Shown here piece after piece: positions 16,770-26,601 of a stretch of DNA of 64,000 nucleotides (the first letter of the stretch is position 1; every line of letters starts with the position of its first letter). The translations under genes were made by a program, and so were the position numbers. A model generated the notes under the pieces. That model ran no database searches, was not told the DNA's origin, and saw only the letters and a list, made by a program, of their open reading frames with translations. The DNA comes from Clostridiaceae bacterium. GTDB taxonomy: Bacteria; Bacillota; Clostridia; Clostridiales; Clostridiaceae. The stretch spans positions 1,240,001 through 1,304,000 of the forward strand of contig CABIZX010000001.1 of the NCBI GenBank assembly GCA_902363375.1, in the 5' to 3' direction.

Positions 16770-17402
16770 TTATTTATATGGGAATATCTCATCTTTTATG
16801 ATATCAATAAAAGATTTTATAATATGAGCTGTAAAGCCCCAGATTACATAATCATTCCATTGGTAAAAGTACTCTTCAAGGACACTCTTTGAAAATTTAT
16901 AATCCTTACCTCCATTTATTAAATGAAATGGAAATTCTTCTTGATTAATTGGTCCTATATCCATTTTATATAGTAGGGGTTCTGTATCCATAAAAAATTT
17001 TAATGGTACTTTAAATATATGGTCCACTTCATTTTGATTATAATTAATCTCACTTGTATAAAGTTTTGCTACATAAGGACGCATAATCATTTTATAAGGT
17101 GATATAAAATAATCCATTTCACCTATCACTTCAAACTCATTTCTTTTAATATTCATTTCTTCTATGGTTTCCCTTATTGCGGCTTCCTTAAAATTTTCTC
17201 CGGGCTCAACCTTTCCTCCGGGCAAGCAAATATCTCCAGGTTGATGCTTTAACTTTTTAGCCCTAACTTGGAAAATTATATAGATTTCATCCATTATAAC
17301 CTCTAATAGAATCATCACCGCTGCCTTTTTCATAGGCTGTATAGGTTTAGATTCCCTTTTATTAAATATATTATTTATTACATCAATATTTATGTTCTGC
17401 AT
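16770..17402 (-). CDS. Nudix hydrolase, CoA pyrophosphatase-like
   Basis: About 210 aa. The Nudix box reads GGKVEPGENFKEAAIRETIEEM (G-x5-E-x7-REUxEE), giving the Mg-binding glutamates. Just before it is IIFQVRAKKLKHQPGDICLPGG, which matches the extra motif of CoA pyrophosphatases (LLTxRxxxLxxHxGQxxFPGG). Such enzymes cut CoA and acyl-CoA to phosphopantetheine and 3',5'-ADP, possibly for clearing damaged CoA. ATG 17402 (GGAG ten bases upstream) is chosen over TTG 17408. It is divergent from the carboxypeptidase gene. Confidence 0.8.
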   Translation of the reverse strand: MQNINIDVINNIFNKRESKPIQPMKKAAVMILLEVIMDEIYIIFQVRAKKLKHQPGDICLPGGKVEPGENFKEAAIRETIEEMNIKRNEFEVIGEMDYFISPYKMIMRPYVAKLYTSEINYNQNEVDHIFKVPLKFFMDTEPLLYKMDIGPINQEEFPFHLINGGKDYKFSKSVLEEYFYQWNDYVIWGFTAHIIKSFIDIIKDEIFPYK

Positions 17403-17577
17403 ATACAAACTACTCCTTTAAAAACATATATTTATATCATAACATAATAAATTATAATAAAAATATAATATATTATTAATAACATATTGTTTCTTTATCC
17501 TTGTTGAAAAATACACTAAATGATATACTAAATAAGACTTAATTAATTCTAAAATATAATAAATGGAGAGATGACTT

Positions 17578-18834
17578 GTGAAAAAGAGAATTTTAGCATT
17601 ATGGGTATTTTTTACTTTAGTGTTTACCTTTTCTTTCTCAACCATAGCACTAGCTGATAACCAACCTGAGATTGTTGGTACTTCAGCCATTATTATGGAT
17701 TTGGAAACAAAGGAAATAGTCTATTCTAAAAATATCGATGAAAAAAAACAGCCAGCCAGTATAACTAAACTTATGACTGCCTTATTATTGGCTGAAAATA
17801 AAAGTAAAACAGATTTGCTTACTTATCCAGCAGCAGCCTTAAAGGAAGAGCCGTATTCCTATGGACTTAATGTTCATCCAGTAACTCCTGGAGATAAATT
17901 TACTGCGAAAGATGCTATGGATATATTACTGCTTTATTCAGGTAATGATATTGCCTATATGGTTGCTGAGAATGTTGGTGGAACAAAAGATAAATTTATT
18001 AATATGATGAATGAAAAAGCTAAAGCATTAGGTATGACTAATACTAACTTTGTAACGCCAAATGGACTTGATGATAATACTGATGATCATTATACTACAG
18101 CTTATGATTTAGCTCTATTATTAGATGCAGCTTATAGCAATGAATGGATTAGAGACACCATGGCTAAAAAAGAATCAGAAGTAAAGTCAATCAATGGACC
18201 TTCAGCAATAGTTGAAAATAGAAACAAACTTATAGGACTAGATGGAAATATTGGTGGAAAAACAGGATACACTGAAAAATCAGGAAGATGTTTAGCTGCC
18301 TTATATCAGAGGAATGGACATACTCTTGCAACGGTTGTATTAGGTTCTGAATATAATTTTCCAGTGGATACTCAAGTCTTTGAAGATACTAAAAACTTAG
18401 CTAACTATGGCTTTAATGCACAAAAAGAAGTTTTTAAAGCTAAGGGTTCTGAAATCTCAGAGATTACTATGGAATATAATATTCTACCTATTATAGGGCC
18501 AAAGAAAGTAATTAAGATTCCAGTTACTATTCATGAAGATATTTCACTATATCCTACAGATTTAAAACCTGAATTTAATTCTGAAGTTGGAAAAATAAAT
18601 ATTTGGACCTTAAGTAAGGATAAATCAATAGGTAAAGCTACTGTTTCAGTAAAAGGTTATGAAAATCAATATGATATATATTCCGGAATATCTAATATGG
18701 ACATAATCAAAAGTAATATTCTTTATTATATATTAGCTTTACTAGTAGTAATAATAGTAATCTTCTTAGTATTAATAATAATTTCTAAAATAAATAGAAA
18801 ACGTAGAAATAAAAAAAGACGTATATATAGATAA
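17578..18834 (+). CDS. D-alanyl-D-alanine carboxypeptidase (penicillin-binding protein, DacF/PBP5 type)
   Basis: 418 aa from a GTG start with GGAGAG upstream. A signal peptide ends near residue 26 (STIALA-DNQ). The serine active-site set is complete: S61-ITK64, S121-GN123 and K228-TG230. A C-terminal beta domain is followed by a membrane anchor at about residues 383-405 (YYILALLVVIIVIFLVLIII) and a strongly basic cytoplasmic tail (KINRKRRNKKRRIYR). It trims the terminal D-Ala of peptidoglycan stem peptides outside the cell. The C-terminal anchor is a true TM helix rather than the amphipathic helix of PBP5. Sporulation-specific roles (DacB, DacF) are possible. It ends at a terminator at 18836. 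Confidence 0.9.
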   Translation: MKKRILALWVFFTLVFTFSFSTIALADNQPEIVGTSAIIMDLETKEIVYSKNIDEKKQPASITKLMTALLLAENKSKTDLLTYPAAALKEEPYSYGLNVHPVTPGDKFTAKDAMDILLLYSGNDIAYMVAENVGGTKDKFINMMNEKAKALGMTNTNFVTPNGLDDNTDDHYTTAYDLALLLDAAYSNEWIRDTMAKKESEVKSINGPSAIVENRNKLIGLDGNIGGKTGYTEKSGRCLAALYQRNGHTLATVVLGSEYNFPVDTQVFEDTKNLANYGFNAQKEVFKAKGSEISEITMEYNILPIIGPKKVIKIPVTIHEDISLYPTDLKPEFNSEVGKINIWTLSKDKSIGKATVSVKGYENQYDIYSGISNMDIIKSNILYYILALLVVIIVIFLVLIIISKINRKRRNKKRRIYR

Positions 18835-18835
18835 G

Positions 18836-18877
18836 AAAAGAATCTCTATGTAAATATTAATCATAGAGATTCTTTTT
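18836..18877 (+). terminator. Intrinsic terminator after the carboxypeptidase gene
   Basis: AAAAGAATCTCTATG pairs with CATAGAGATTCTTTT (18862-18876) across an 11-base loop, with T's at the end. Confidence 0.85.
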
Positions 18878-18998
18878 TGTTAATCAAATAGTATATTACA
18901 TAATTTACCATATAATGGTTGGTTAATTTATTATTCCTATATTATAAAATTATAACTATTGTAATTTTAATCGTAATTTAGTATTTTAATATAATTTG

Positions 18999-19169
18999 TA
19001 ATTGTCAATTATGACAATTATAATTATGTGTTGTTTTAAGTCTACTATATATAATATATGCATTATCATAATTATATATATAATTATTAAAATAATTAAA
19101 CTAGACTTCATAAAAATATTATATGCTACAGAACCAATTTCTATAGTACAATATCAACTTAAAGTCTAG
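18999..19169. other. AT-rich intergenic region with two inverted repeats
   Basis: The 18880-19190 gap has no coding signal. It holds a perfect 9-bp inverted repeat with a 4-base spacer, TAATTGTCA-ATTA-TGACAATTA (18999-19020), which looks like an operator. A widely spaced pair follows: CTAGACTT (19101-19108) and AAGTCTAG (19162-19169). The flanking genes converge here, so no obvious target gene starts at these sites. Confidence 0.35.
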
Positions 19170-19191
19170 CTAAATTAAGATGATTTCTATT

Positions 19192-19821
19192 TTAGATTAT
19201 TTGAAGAATTTCTTCTATTTTATCTATTGTAAAATCAGGATTATATGCTTTTATTTTTTTTACATCTAGGGCTGTATAATTTACTAAGCAAGTTTTAGCG
19301 CCTGCATTCTTTCCACATAAAATATCATTATGGCTATCTCCTACCATTATAGTTTCTTCTGGTTTAACCTTTAAGGCTTCACAAGCTTTTATAATAGGTT
19401 CACCGTCTGGTTTATGTCTTTTACTATCCTCTGGAGTAATTATTACATCAAAATATTTTTCTAAATCGAAGCAATTAAGTCCTTTTAAAGCTGTATCTCT
19501 AAACTTTGATGTTACTATAGCTAATTTTAGTCCTTTATTTCTCAACTTTATTAATCCATCTTCCACGTGATTATAAGATTTTATGTATTTATCATGACTA
19601 TGAAGTGAATATTTTATATATTCATCAACTAACTCTTCAGCTCTTTCCTTTTCATAAAAACTCATTACATCCTTAAGCGGCACCCCAAAGGATTCTATAA
19701 TCTCCTCTTTTCCTATATTTAAACCTAAATAATTATTTAATATATAATCAAAAGATGTTATTATTAATTCATTTGTATCTATTATTGTACCATCTAAATC
19801 AAATAAGATTGCTTTTATCAT
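19192..19821 (-). CDS. HAD-superfamily hydrolase, PpaX/phosphoglycolate phosphatase-like
   Basis: 209 aa. Motif I is LFDLDGTIIDT (nucleophile Asp8, acid Asp10), motif II is IVTSKFRDTA, motif III is the Lys in HKPDGEP, and motif IV is VGDSHND. A helical cap lies between residues 15 and 80. This layout is that of the PpaX/Gph group (pyrophosphatase or phosphoglycolate phosphatase); the true substrate cannot be told from sequence. It lies seven bases downstream of the SprT-like gene, whose end contains its ribosome site, so the two form an operon. Confidence 0.82.
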   Translation of the reverse strand: MIKAILFDLDGTIIDTNELIITSFDYILNNYLGLNIGKEEIIESFGVPLKDVMSFYEKERAEELVDEYIKYSLHSHDKYIKSYNHVEDGLIKLRNKGLKLAIVTSKFRDTALKGLNCFDLEKYFDVIITPEDSKRHKPDGEPIIKACEALKVKPEETIMVGDSHNDILCGKNAGAKTCLVNYTALDVKKIKAYNPDFTIDKIEEILQII

Positions 19822-19828
19822 ATTTTCT

Positions 19829-20560
19829 CTACTCCTTATCTTTAAGTAAATTTAATGGTATATACCACTTTGAATATTTAATTCCACTTCTATCTTTATA
19901 GGCTCCATTCCTATCCTTAACCATTACTGTAGCACGTTTATTAATATTACTTATCATTCCTTCATATAATATATCTTTATATCTAAATTCAACAACTTGT
20001 CCTTTAGAAAAGGTTTTAATAATTGTTTTTTTAGAATCCTCTCTATTTTTAAATATTTCATGATAACTACTTTTATGTCCAAATAAATTAAAGGCCATGT
20101 TCTTAAACCTTTTTCCTTTACAGCTAGAATTTCCATACTTACTAAATTCTATAACATGACATATCTCATGTTCCAGAATAAGCATAAGGGCTTCTAATGC
20201 ATCTATAGCTTTAATACCACATACAGTTTTAATTTCATTATCTTCTATAAATTTTTCTATTATTTTATTACTTATTCTAATTTCATAAGTTCCAAACTTT
20301 CCTCTTTGGGAAAATATAGTTTTCCCACCACTAGAGGTCATCCTATTAGATGTAGATACTTTAATACCTTCTGGTACAGCTTTTATTAAATAATTGTTTA
20401 ATATATACGTATCATATAGCTCTATTAAATTAGAAATATGCTCTATTGTTAAAATATCTATTGAATTACAAGTGTTAATTTTATACCTTCTACAGAATTC
20501 TTTTTTTATAAAACTTCTTATTATTTCTTTTTCTTCTAAATTTCTTCTAAATCCATTCAT
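19829..20560 (-). CDS. SprT-like zinc metalloprotease-domain protein
   Basis: 243 aa. The HExxH zinc motif is H131-EICH135 (LMLILEHEICHVIEF), and the neighbouring sequence (KCxGKRFKNMAFNLFGHKSSYHE) matches the SprT-like family, which includes the eukaryotic DNA-protein crosslink protease Spartan. The C-terminal part (KGQVVEFRYKDILYEGMISNINKRATVMV) looks like a small beta-barrel of the SH3/Tudor sort and is an unusual extra. Function in bacteria is unknown. The ribosome site is weak (AAGGTAG, 13 bases from the ATG). It is cotranscribed with the HAD gene. Confidence 0.7.
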   Translation of the reverse strand: MNGFRRNLEEKEIIRSFIKKEFCRRYKINTCNSIDILTIEHISNLIELYDTYILNNYLIKAVPEGIKVSTSNRMTSSGGKTIFSQRGKFGTYEIRISNKIIEKFIEDNEIKTVCGIKAIDALEALMLILEHEICHVIEFSKYGNSSCKGKRFKNMAFNLFGHKSSYHEIFKNREDSKKTIIKTFSKGQVVEFRYKDILYEGMISNINKRATVMVKDRNGAYKDRSGIKYSKWYIPLNLLKDKE

Positions 20561-20662
20561 TAAGTATTAGCTACCTTCCGTGATAATATGCTATTAAAAT
20601 CATAGCATTAAAAAATTTATATTACAAATAGCTATGATTAAAATACTTATCAATTATCATAA

Positions 20663-20704
20663 AATAATGAGCTTGCACTTATATAAGTAAAAGCCCATTA
20701 TTTA
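20663..20704. terminator. Terminator-like hairpin, relative of the 32.6-kb repeat
   Basis: AATAATG(A)GCTT pairs with AAGC(C)CATTATT. Its left arm and loop, AATGAGCTTGCAC then TATA and AGTAAA, are nearly the same as the inner hairpin at 32624-32659. It lies downstream of the VIT-vWA gene on the minus strand. Confidence 0.6.
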
Positions 20705-20732
20705 TATAAATTTAAGTTATTTTTTAATCATA

Positions 20733-22988
20733 CTAATTAATTGATTTATATATAAGTCTACTTAACTGATCTTTTTCTTTAGAACCTTCTATATTTTTTA
20801 ATATTTGCTCTTTTATTTTACTTAAATCAATATTTAATTCATTGATATAAGTTTCTAAAGAGCTTATAGCATTAAGAAGTTTTATTTTCTTGTTATCCTT
20901 GATTATGACCCTATCTGCAAAAGATTTAAGAGCTAGATATGTTAAAATTAAAACTTCTTCATCATTTATAAAGTTCTCATAGTTTTCTAAAAGATAAACT
21001 ACAGCTTTAGTTAATAAATTTTTGTATATATCTATTCCTTCACCATAGATAGTAAAAGCTAATATACTTCTAGCAGTATAAATAACCTTATCTATTTCAT
21101 CATCTTCTACAGATTTACCGAAAGCACCACTAGCTAACTGCTGAGTTGCCAAGATACGTAAAAATTCTGACTTATCTGTTCCATCATCGTTTAAAGTATC
21201 TAGCTCTAGTTCATCAAGACTTTGACTATAATAAAACTTTGGAGAAATTATATTAGTATCACCTTTATTAAAATCTATATTAACAGGTAGGAATTTTCTC
21301 ATAACTCCACCTAGTACAGGTTCATAAATTTCTTCTATTAAAATGAATGACGTTTCATCACTTATAATTCCAATACGAGTAGACAATTCTATTATCTTCT
21401 TCTTCATAGCCTCGTGAATGTCTCCACGTTCATACACAACCCTATTTTCCAAAGATTCTATTCTCTTTTTATACCAAACTTTTTCAATTAAATTAGCATT
21501 TACTTCTAAATCTAATTTAGTTAAGCTTATCCTTCTCTGTATTCTTCTGTTTCCAACCATACCATTAAGAGTCACTATACCTTCAAGCTCTCCATCTATC
21601 TTAGCAAATATTGAAAATGGCTCTCCATCATACATATATTCGATAGTTCTAGGATAAGTTTTTTCTACCTTCATACCTCCCCAATCAATTTCAATGTCTG
21701 TTATTTGTAACCCTCTTATTCTGTTAAATTGATTTAAAATTACATCCTCAATTCTTATACTTCTATTAATAAACTCAGCCTTGCCAAAGGTAATTCTTGC
21801 AATTTGATTGATAAAGTAAGTATTAACTGATGCATCTATTCCAAAAGGGAATATTCTACTTTCAACACAAGTTTTTTCAACATAATCAAGAATTTCTTTT
21901 TCATCATCAACTATGTCATCAGTAAATAGAATAATATTATTCTCCTCACCTTTTTCTTCATTTAAAAAGGCATATTTTATTCCTGCAAATATGTCTGCAT
22001 CCTTTTCACAGGATAATTTATCTATCCATCTAGAAGCTTCCTTTAGGTTATCTTCATTAAATTCAACTCTTCTATCCTCTGAGAAGTATTTTAACGCATC
22101 GCCCATAGCAACTATATTAAATCTATCCCCTTTATATAGGTTTCTAAGACATAGTTGTAATGCTGTTTTAGCTTCTTTTATCTTATCACCTTCCATGGAT
22201 TCAGATATATCAATAAGAAATATATAATTTCCAACTTTCTCTTCTACATCTTCTTCAATTTCAGGTAAGAATCTCAAATATACAATTCCGTTATCTTCGC
22301 TATAGTTCTCATATATGATTCCACTAGTTTCACTTAAATCTTCTTCTAGGTAAATCACCATAAAACTATTAAGAGTTTGATTTTCATCTGATAAGGTTAT
22401 TTTGTATAAATTTTTTTCTCCCTCTTCTACTTTTATCTTATGAGTATCACAATAAATTTTAGCATTTTCAAAGGTCTCAACTAATAAATTCAAAGACAGA
22501 TTATATATATATTCTTGCTTCTGCTCTTGGTTATATGGATTTATTGGAGAAACTATCTTAGGTATTATTAATTTTAACTTTGAATTCTCATATACTAACT
22601 CTTCTATATAAGAAATCTTTATAACCACAGTTTCTCCTTTTAAAATTGTTCCAATAGACATTTTAAAGTAGTTTTTGTTTAACTCTTCTAACAAAAGTTT
22701 ACTTCCAGAATCCTCCTCAATATTTTCATATACTTTCTCTATACCCTTCTTATCTTCTACCTTACCTTTTATAACTCTTCCACCTATATTAGCTTCAAAT
22801 CCAGATATAACAGCTGTATCAGGGATGGGAAAGGTATATATTCCCTTAACATCATCTTCTCCTATATTTTCATAAATATGACTTATTGTAAATTCAACAA
22901 ATTCTCCACAAATATTACCATCTATATCTACCTTTTTTAATATCATTTCTCCGTGGGAGATATTATTTTGTAACTTTTCATATTGCAT
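20733..22988 (-). CDS. VIT-domain and von Willebrand factor A-domain protein
   Basis: 751 aa. Residues about 5-135 form a VIT (inter-alpha-trypsin inhibitor) domain (GIYTFPIPDTAVISGFEANIGG, VYENIEEDSGSKLLLEE). A vWA domain from about residue 253 has the metal-ion site NYIFLIDISESMEGDKI (DxSxS at 260-264) and a later LFTDDIVDDE. The C-terminal 250 residues are mostly helical. No signal peptide, sortase motif or TM helix is seen, so it is probably cytoplasmic. VIT-vWA proteins in bacteria have no settled role; roles in assembly or stress are suggested. The AAGGAG site is well placed. It is a single-gene unit. Confidence 0.8.
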   Translation of the reverse strand: MQYEKLQNNISHGEMILKKVDIDGNICGEFVEFTISHIYENIGEDDVKGIYTFPIPDTAVISGFEANIGGRVIKGKVEDKKGIEKVYENIEEDSGSKLLLEELNKNYFKMSIGTILKGETVVIKISYIEELVYENSKLKLIIPKIVSPINPYNQEQKQEYIYNLSLNLLVETFENAKIYCDTHKIKVEEGEKNLYKITLSDENQTLNSFMVIYLEEDLSETSGIIYENYSEDNGIVYLRFLPEIEEDVEEKVGNYIFLIDISESMEGDKIKEAKTALQLCLRNLYKGDRFNIVAMGDALKYFSEDRRVEFNEDNLKEASRWIDKLSCEKDADIFAGIKYAFLNEEKGEENNIILFTDDIVDDEKEILDYVEKTCVESRIFPFGIDASVNTYFINQIARITFGKAEFINRSIRIEDVILNQFNRIRGLQITDIEIDWGGMKVEKTYPRTIEYMYDGEPFSIFAKIDGELEGIVTLNGMVGNRRIQRRISLTKLDLEVNANLIEKVWYKKRIESLENRVVYERGDIHEAMKKKIIELSTRIGIISDETSFILIEEIYEPVLGGVMRKFLPVNIDFNKGDTNIISPKFYYSQSLDELELDTLNDDGTDKSEFLRILATQQLASGAFGKSVEDDEIDKVIYTARSILAFTIYGEGIDIYKNLLTKAVVYLLENYENFINDEEVLILTYLALKSFADRVIIKDNKKIKLLNAISSLETYINELNIDLSKIKEQILKNIEGSKEKDQLSRLIYKSIN

Positions 22989-23088
22989 AACTTCGCTCCT
23001 TTACTTTTATAGCATCATATAAATATTCTATTAGAATACTCTAAAAATCTTATAATGTAATATTAAAATTTCTATAAATTATTTTATA

Positions 23089-24030
23089 CTATAGCACTTC
23101 TTTTATTACTCTTAAAGCATTTTTATATAGTATTTTTTCTATATCACTCTCATGATACCCTGATTTTTGTAATTCTATTATAAGTTTATCTATTTCTCCT
23201 ATATTACTAATTTCTAAATTTTTAGGATTAATACCATCAAAATCACTTCCAATAGCTACTACATCTATCCCACCAATATTAGAAATGTGATTTATGTGTT
23301 TAACCATATCTTTAACTGAACTTTTACTTCCACCTTCTATTAAAAAGGATTTTTCAAAGTTAATTCCAGTTATTCCACCCTTTTCACTGAGGATTCTAAT
23401 CATATCATCAGTTAAATTTCTACTATGATTACATATAGTTCTACTATTTGAATGGGATGCTATAAAAGGTTTCTTACTATATCTTGCTACATCATAAAAA
23501 CCTCCATCTGATAGGTGCGAAACATCAATAATCATACCTAAATTGTTCATCTCTTCAAGAGTTTCTAATCCAAAGTCCTTTAATCCCTTATTTCTGAATT
23601 CTTCTTTACAGTTTGGGTAACCTATACTGTTTTCATAATTCCAGGTCAAAGTCATAAGCCTTACACCTAAATCATAAAAATTTCTCAAATTCTTATGTGA
23701 ACCTTCTATAGCTTCTCCTTCTTCTATAGTTAAAAAAGCTGATATTTTTCCTTGTTCTATATTTTTGTTAATGTCTTCATAATTCTTGGCTATATTTATT
23801 TCATGGTTATTCTTCTCTATTTCTTCATAAAATCTATTTAGCATATCCATAGCTCTATTAAAAGCTTTAGGGTGTTCCTGCAAGTCAATAAATAAAGCAA
23901 AAAATTGTGCCAAAGAATTGCTTTTCTTTAATTTCTCTAAATCTACAGCTAAATTATTTTTATTTAATACCATATCCTTATTATCAGTTAGATGATAAAT
24001 TGTATCACAATGTAAGTCTATTATACTCAT
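23089..24030 (-). CDS. Membrane dipeptidase-type (M19) peptidase
   Basis: 313 aa. The binuclear zinc ligands are visible: LHCDT (His7, Asp9), the bridging Glu in LTIEEGEAIEG, and His pairs in IDVSHLSDGGF and ASHSNSRTI; the GSDFDGI motif is near the C-terminus. The family (renal dipeptidase, PF01244) cleaves dipeptides, often with D-amino acids on the C-terminal side. No signal peptide is present, so it probably acts in the cytoplasm on imported or wall-derived dipeptides. AAGGGGGAA lies before the ATG. Confidence 0.88.
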   Translation of the reverse strand: MSIIDLHCDTIYHLTDNKDMVLNKNNLAVDLEKLKKSNSLAQFFALFIDLQEHPKAFNRAMDMLNRFYEEIEKNNHEINIAKNYEDINKNIEQGKISAFLTIEEGEAIEGSHKNLRNFYDLGVRLMTLTWNYENSIGYPNCKEEFRNKGLKDFGLETLEEMNNLGMIIDVSHLSDGGFYDVARYSKKPFIASHSNSRTICNHSRNLTDDMIRILSEKGGITGINFEKSFLIEGGSKSSVKDMVKHINHISNIGGIDVVAIGSDFDGINPKNLEISNIGEIDKLIIELQKSGYHESDIEKILYKNALRVIKEVL

Positions 24031-24101
24031 ACTAATTCCCCCTTACTATAAAACACATATATTTAAATTTAGAATATTAATGACTATATAACGCATATAA
24101 C

Positions 24102-25100
24102 TTATTTATTATATATAAAATTCCCTCCTTTATTTATATATCCTTCTTTTTCATTTAATGTAACTTTACATATTCCATCATAAAAATTATCTACTTCATC
24201 AAATTGAGGTCTTATTACTATTTCCCCATTTAAATTCACAAAGCCCCACTTTTCATTAATTTCTACCGAAAACAGGCCTTCACTATATTCAAAGACGTTA
24301 TCATACTCGATAGGTATAATTACTTTTCCACTTTTATCTATAAATCCATATTTATCTTCTATTGAAACTGCTGCATATTCCGTATTAAAACTATCTGCCC
24401 AACTATATCTCCTATCAATCACAAAAGTTCCTTCCTTATTTATATATCCCCATAAATTTTCTACTGATACTGCTGCTAATCCGTTGAGAAATTCATTAGT
24501 AAAATCAAAATTTTCTTCTATCTTTTGATTAAAGCTTTCATCAATGAAAATATTTTTACCATTAAACCCCACATTAGCAAGACCTTCATTGAAATTATTA
24601 GCATATTCATAGATAAATCCACTAATACATTTTCCATCCTTATCTATATATCCATATTTATCTCCTTTTCTGACTATAGCTAATCCATTGCTTTCAAATT
24701 CATTAGCCTCGTCAAAGTTTGGTGATATAACTATCTTACCTTCCTTGTTGATATAAGCCCATTTGCCTAGTACTTTTACTGCTGCAAGCCCTTCAGTAAA
24801 GCCTTTTCCCTCTTCATATTTTATAGATATTATCTCATTTCCATTCATATCTATATATCCATATTTATGATTTATTTCCACTAATGCCATATTTTCATTA
24901 AAGTAATTTATATCTTCATATTTAGGTTTTATTATATAGTTTCCTTTCTTATCTATAAATCCACATAATCCATCAACCTCTACGAATCCCATGTTACCTT
25001 CAAATTCATCCGCAAAATCAAAATTAAAAGGTACTACTGTCTTTCCATTTTCATCTACATAACCATATTTTCCTTCTACTTCAATTGGATACATCTTCAT
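24102..25100 (-). CDS. WG-repeat (KWG) protein
   Basis: 332 aa made of about ten tandem repeats of roughly 33 residues, each centred on a motif such as KYGYVDENG, CGFIDKKG, KYGYIDMNG, KWAYINKEG, KYGYIDKDG, LWGYINKEG, KYGFIDKSG or KWGFVNLNG. The repeats are the WG_beta_rep family and are predicted to form a beta-structure. The sixth copy (KNIFIDESF) is the most diverged. No export signal is seen. The function of these proteins is unknown; they probably act as binding scaffolds. It has a good GGAG ribosome site and is divergent from pfp. Confidence 0.85.
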   Translation of the reverse strand: MKMYPIEVEGKYGYVDENGKTVVPFNFDFADEFEGNMGFVEVDGLCGFIDKKGNYIIKPKYEDINYFNENMALVEINHKYGYIDMNGNEIISIKYEEGKGFTEGLAAVKVLGKWAYINKEGKIVISPNFDEANEFESNGLAIVRKGDKYGYIDKDGKCISGFIYEYANNFNEGLANVGFNGKNIFIDESFNQKIEENFDFTNEFLNGLAAVSVENLWGYINKEGTFVIDRRYSWADSFNTEYAAVSIEDKYGFIDKSGKVIIPIEYDNVFEYSEGLFSVEINEKWGFVNLNGEIVIRPQFDEVDNFYDGICKVTLNEKEGYINKGGNFIYNK

Positions 25101-25317
25101 TATTTTTCTCCTTTGCTTTAATTAATATATGAATATTATACCATTTAAAAAATAAAAAGTATTATAATATCCTAATTAAAGGTAAACTTTTCTATACATT
25201 TAATTATTTATATATTAATATTTCACATTTTATCTATTATTAATATATGTACTATTGAATTATACTAATTGTTAGTAAACATAATTTATATTATAATTAA
25301 AAAAGATGTAATAATAG

Positions 25318-25335
25318 GTGTAGAATTTCCTACAC
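25318..25335 (+). promoter_or_regulatory. Small leader hairpin before pfp
   Basis: GTGTAG and CTACAC form a 6-bp stem with an AATTTC loop a few bases before the AAGGAG ribosome site of pfp. There is no T-run, so it is not a terminator; it may protect the mRNA end or modulate initiation. The rest of the 25101-25356 gap shows no other structure. Confidence 0.3.
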
Positions 25336-25356
25336 ACATGAAGGAGTGTTTAATAT

Positions 25357-26574
25357 ATGAAAAATTGTATAGTAGCTCAATCTGGTGGGCCTACTTCTGT
25401 AATAAATGCCAGTGCCATGGGAGTATTTAAAGCAAATGAAGAACTACATTATTTTGACAATGTATATGCAGGAATTAATGGTATAGAAGGAATTTTAAAC
25501 GAAAATCTTATAAATCTTTCTGAGATTGATAAAAACGTTATTGAAACACTAATTTATACACCATCATCAGGACTTGGATCTTGCAGATATAAATTAAAAA
25601 CTTACGAAAACAATAAAGAAGAATACATAAAACTTTTTGAAATCTTTACGAAATATGAAATTGATACTTTCTTTTATATTGGTGGAAATGATTCTATGGA
25701 TACAGTTCATAAGCTCAGCAATTATGCAAAAGAGCATGGCCTTCCTGTAAAATTCTTTGGGGTTCCTAAGACCATAGATAACGATCTTCCTATAATGGAT
25801 CATACTCCTGGATTTGGAAGTGCCGCCAAATTTATAGCTACTATAGTTTTAGAAAATAAATTAGACTCTAGTGTTTATAATGCTAAGAATGTATTTATTA
25901 TTGAAGCTATGGGCCGTGATACAGGATGGCTTGCAGCTAGTTCATGTGTTGCCACATTAAATGGAGAACCAGTGGTAGATTTAATTTATCTTCCTGAAGT
26001 TGCCTTTGATCAGAATAAGTTCTTAAAAGATATATCCAAGAAGTTAGAAGAAAAGAATTCTGTAGTTGTTGTTGTTTCTGAAGGAATTAGAACAGCTGAT
26101 GGTACTTTCCTTGGTGAAATGGGTGATACTGGCTTTGATAAATTTGGTCACGCTCAATTAGGTGGTGTTTGTGGATACATTAAAAATCTGATCACCGAGA
26201 ATGGAGTTTGTAAGAAAGTAAGAGCTATAGAGCTTTCAACTATGCAACGTTGTGCAATGCACATTGCTTCTCAGACTGACATTGATGAAGCCTTTAACTG
26301 CGGTTTTGCTGCATTAAAATATTCAGCTGAAGGTGATAGTGGTAATATGATAGGTATCAAGCGTGTTTCTAATGATCCATATAAATCAGAAACCTTTGCT
26401 ATCCACACTTCTAAAGTAGCAAACTCCATAAAGTATTTTCCTAAAGAATGGATTAATGAAGAAGGTAATAATGTAACTAAGGAAGCTTACGACTACACAC
26501 TACCTTTAATTATGGGAGAGCCAAAAATTCAATATGAAAACGGACTTCCAAAGTATGCTTTTATAACAAAATAA
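25357..26574 (+). CDS. pfp: 6-phosphofructokinase, diphosphate-dependent type
   Basis: 405 aa, longer than bacterial ATP-PFK (about 320). The N-terminus AQSGGPTSVINAS binds phosphate. The PPi-type discriminating residues are present: GGNDSM (109-114, Asp112 in place of the second Gly of ATP enzymes) and PKTIDND (137-143, Lys138 for Gly). It carries out reversible phosphorylation of fructose 6-phosphate in glycolysis with PPi as donor, saving ATP in anaerobes. GGAG lies ten bases from the ATG. It is a single-gene unit ending in the strong terminator at 26602. Preference for ATP cannot be wholly excluded, but both key residues point to PPi. Confidence 0.87.
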   Translation: MKNCIVAQSGGPTSVINASAMGVFKANEELHYFDNVYAGINGIEGILNENLINLSEIDKNVIETLIYTPSSGLGSCRYKLKTYENNKEEYIKLFEIFTKYEIDTFFYIGGNDSMDTVHKLSNYAKEHGLPVKFFGVPKTIDNDLPIMDHTPGFGSAAKFIATIVLENKLDSSVYNAKNVFIIEAMGRDTGWLAASSCVATLNGEPVVDLIYLPEVAFDQNKFLKDISKKLEEKNSVVVVVSEGIRTADGTFLGEMGDTGFDKFGHAQLGGVCGYIKNLITENGVCKKVRAIELSTMQRCAMHIASQTDIDEAFNCGFAALKYSAEGDSGNMIGIKRVSNDPYKSETFAIHTSKVANSIKYFPKEWINEEGNNVTKEAYDYTLPLIMGEPKIQYENGLPKYAFITK

Positions 26575-26601
26575 TATTAAAAGGTGCTAAATCTACTTGT
26601 T

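Noticed and set aside
24102..25100. DNA tandem repeat or CRISPR-like array
   Set aside because: Periodicity is at the protein level (WG repeats); DNA copies are diverged and have no uniform spacers. No CRISPR array was seen anywhere in the window.
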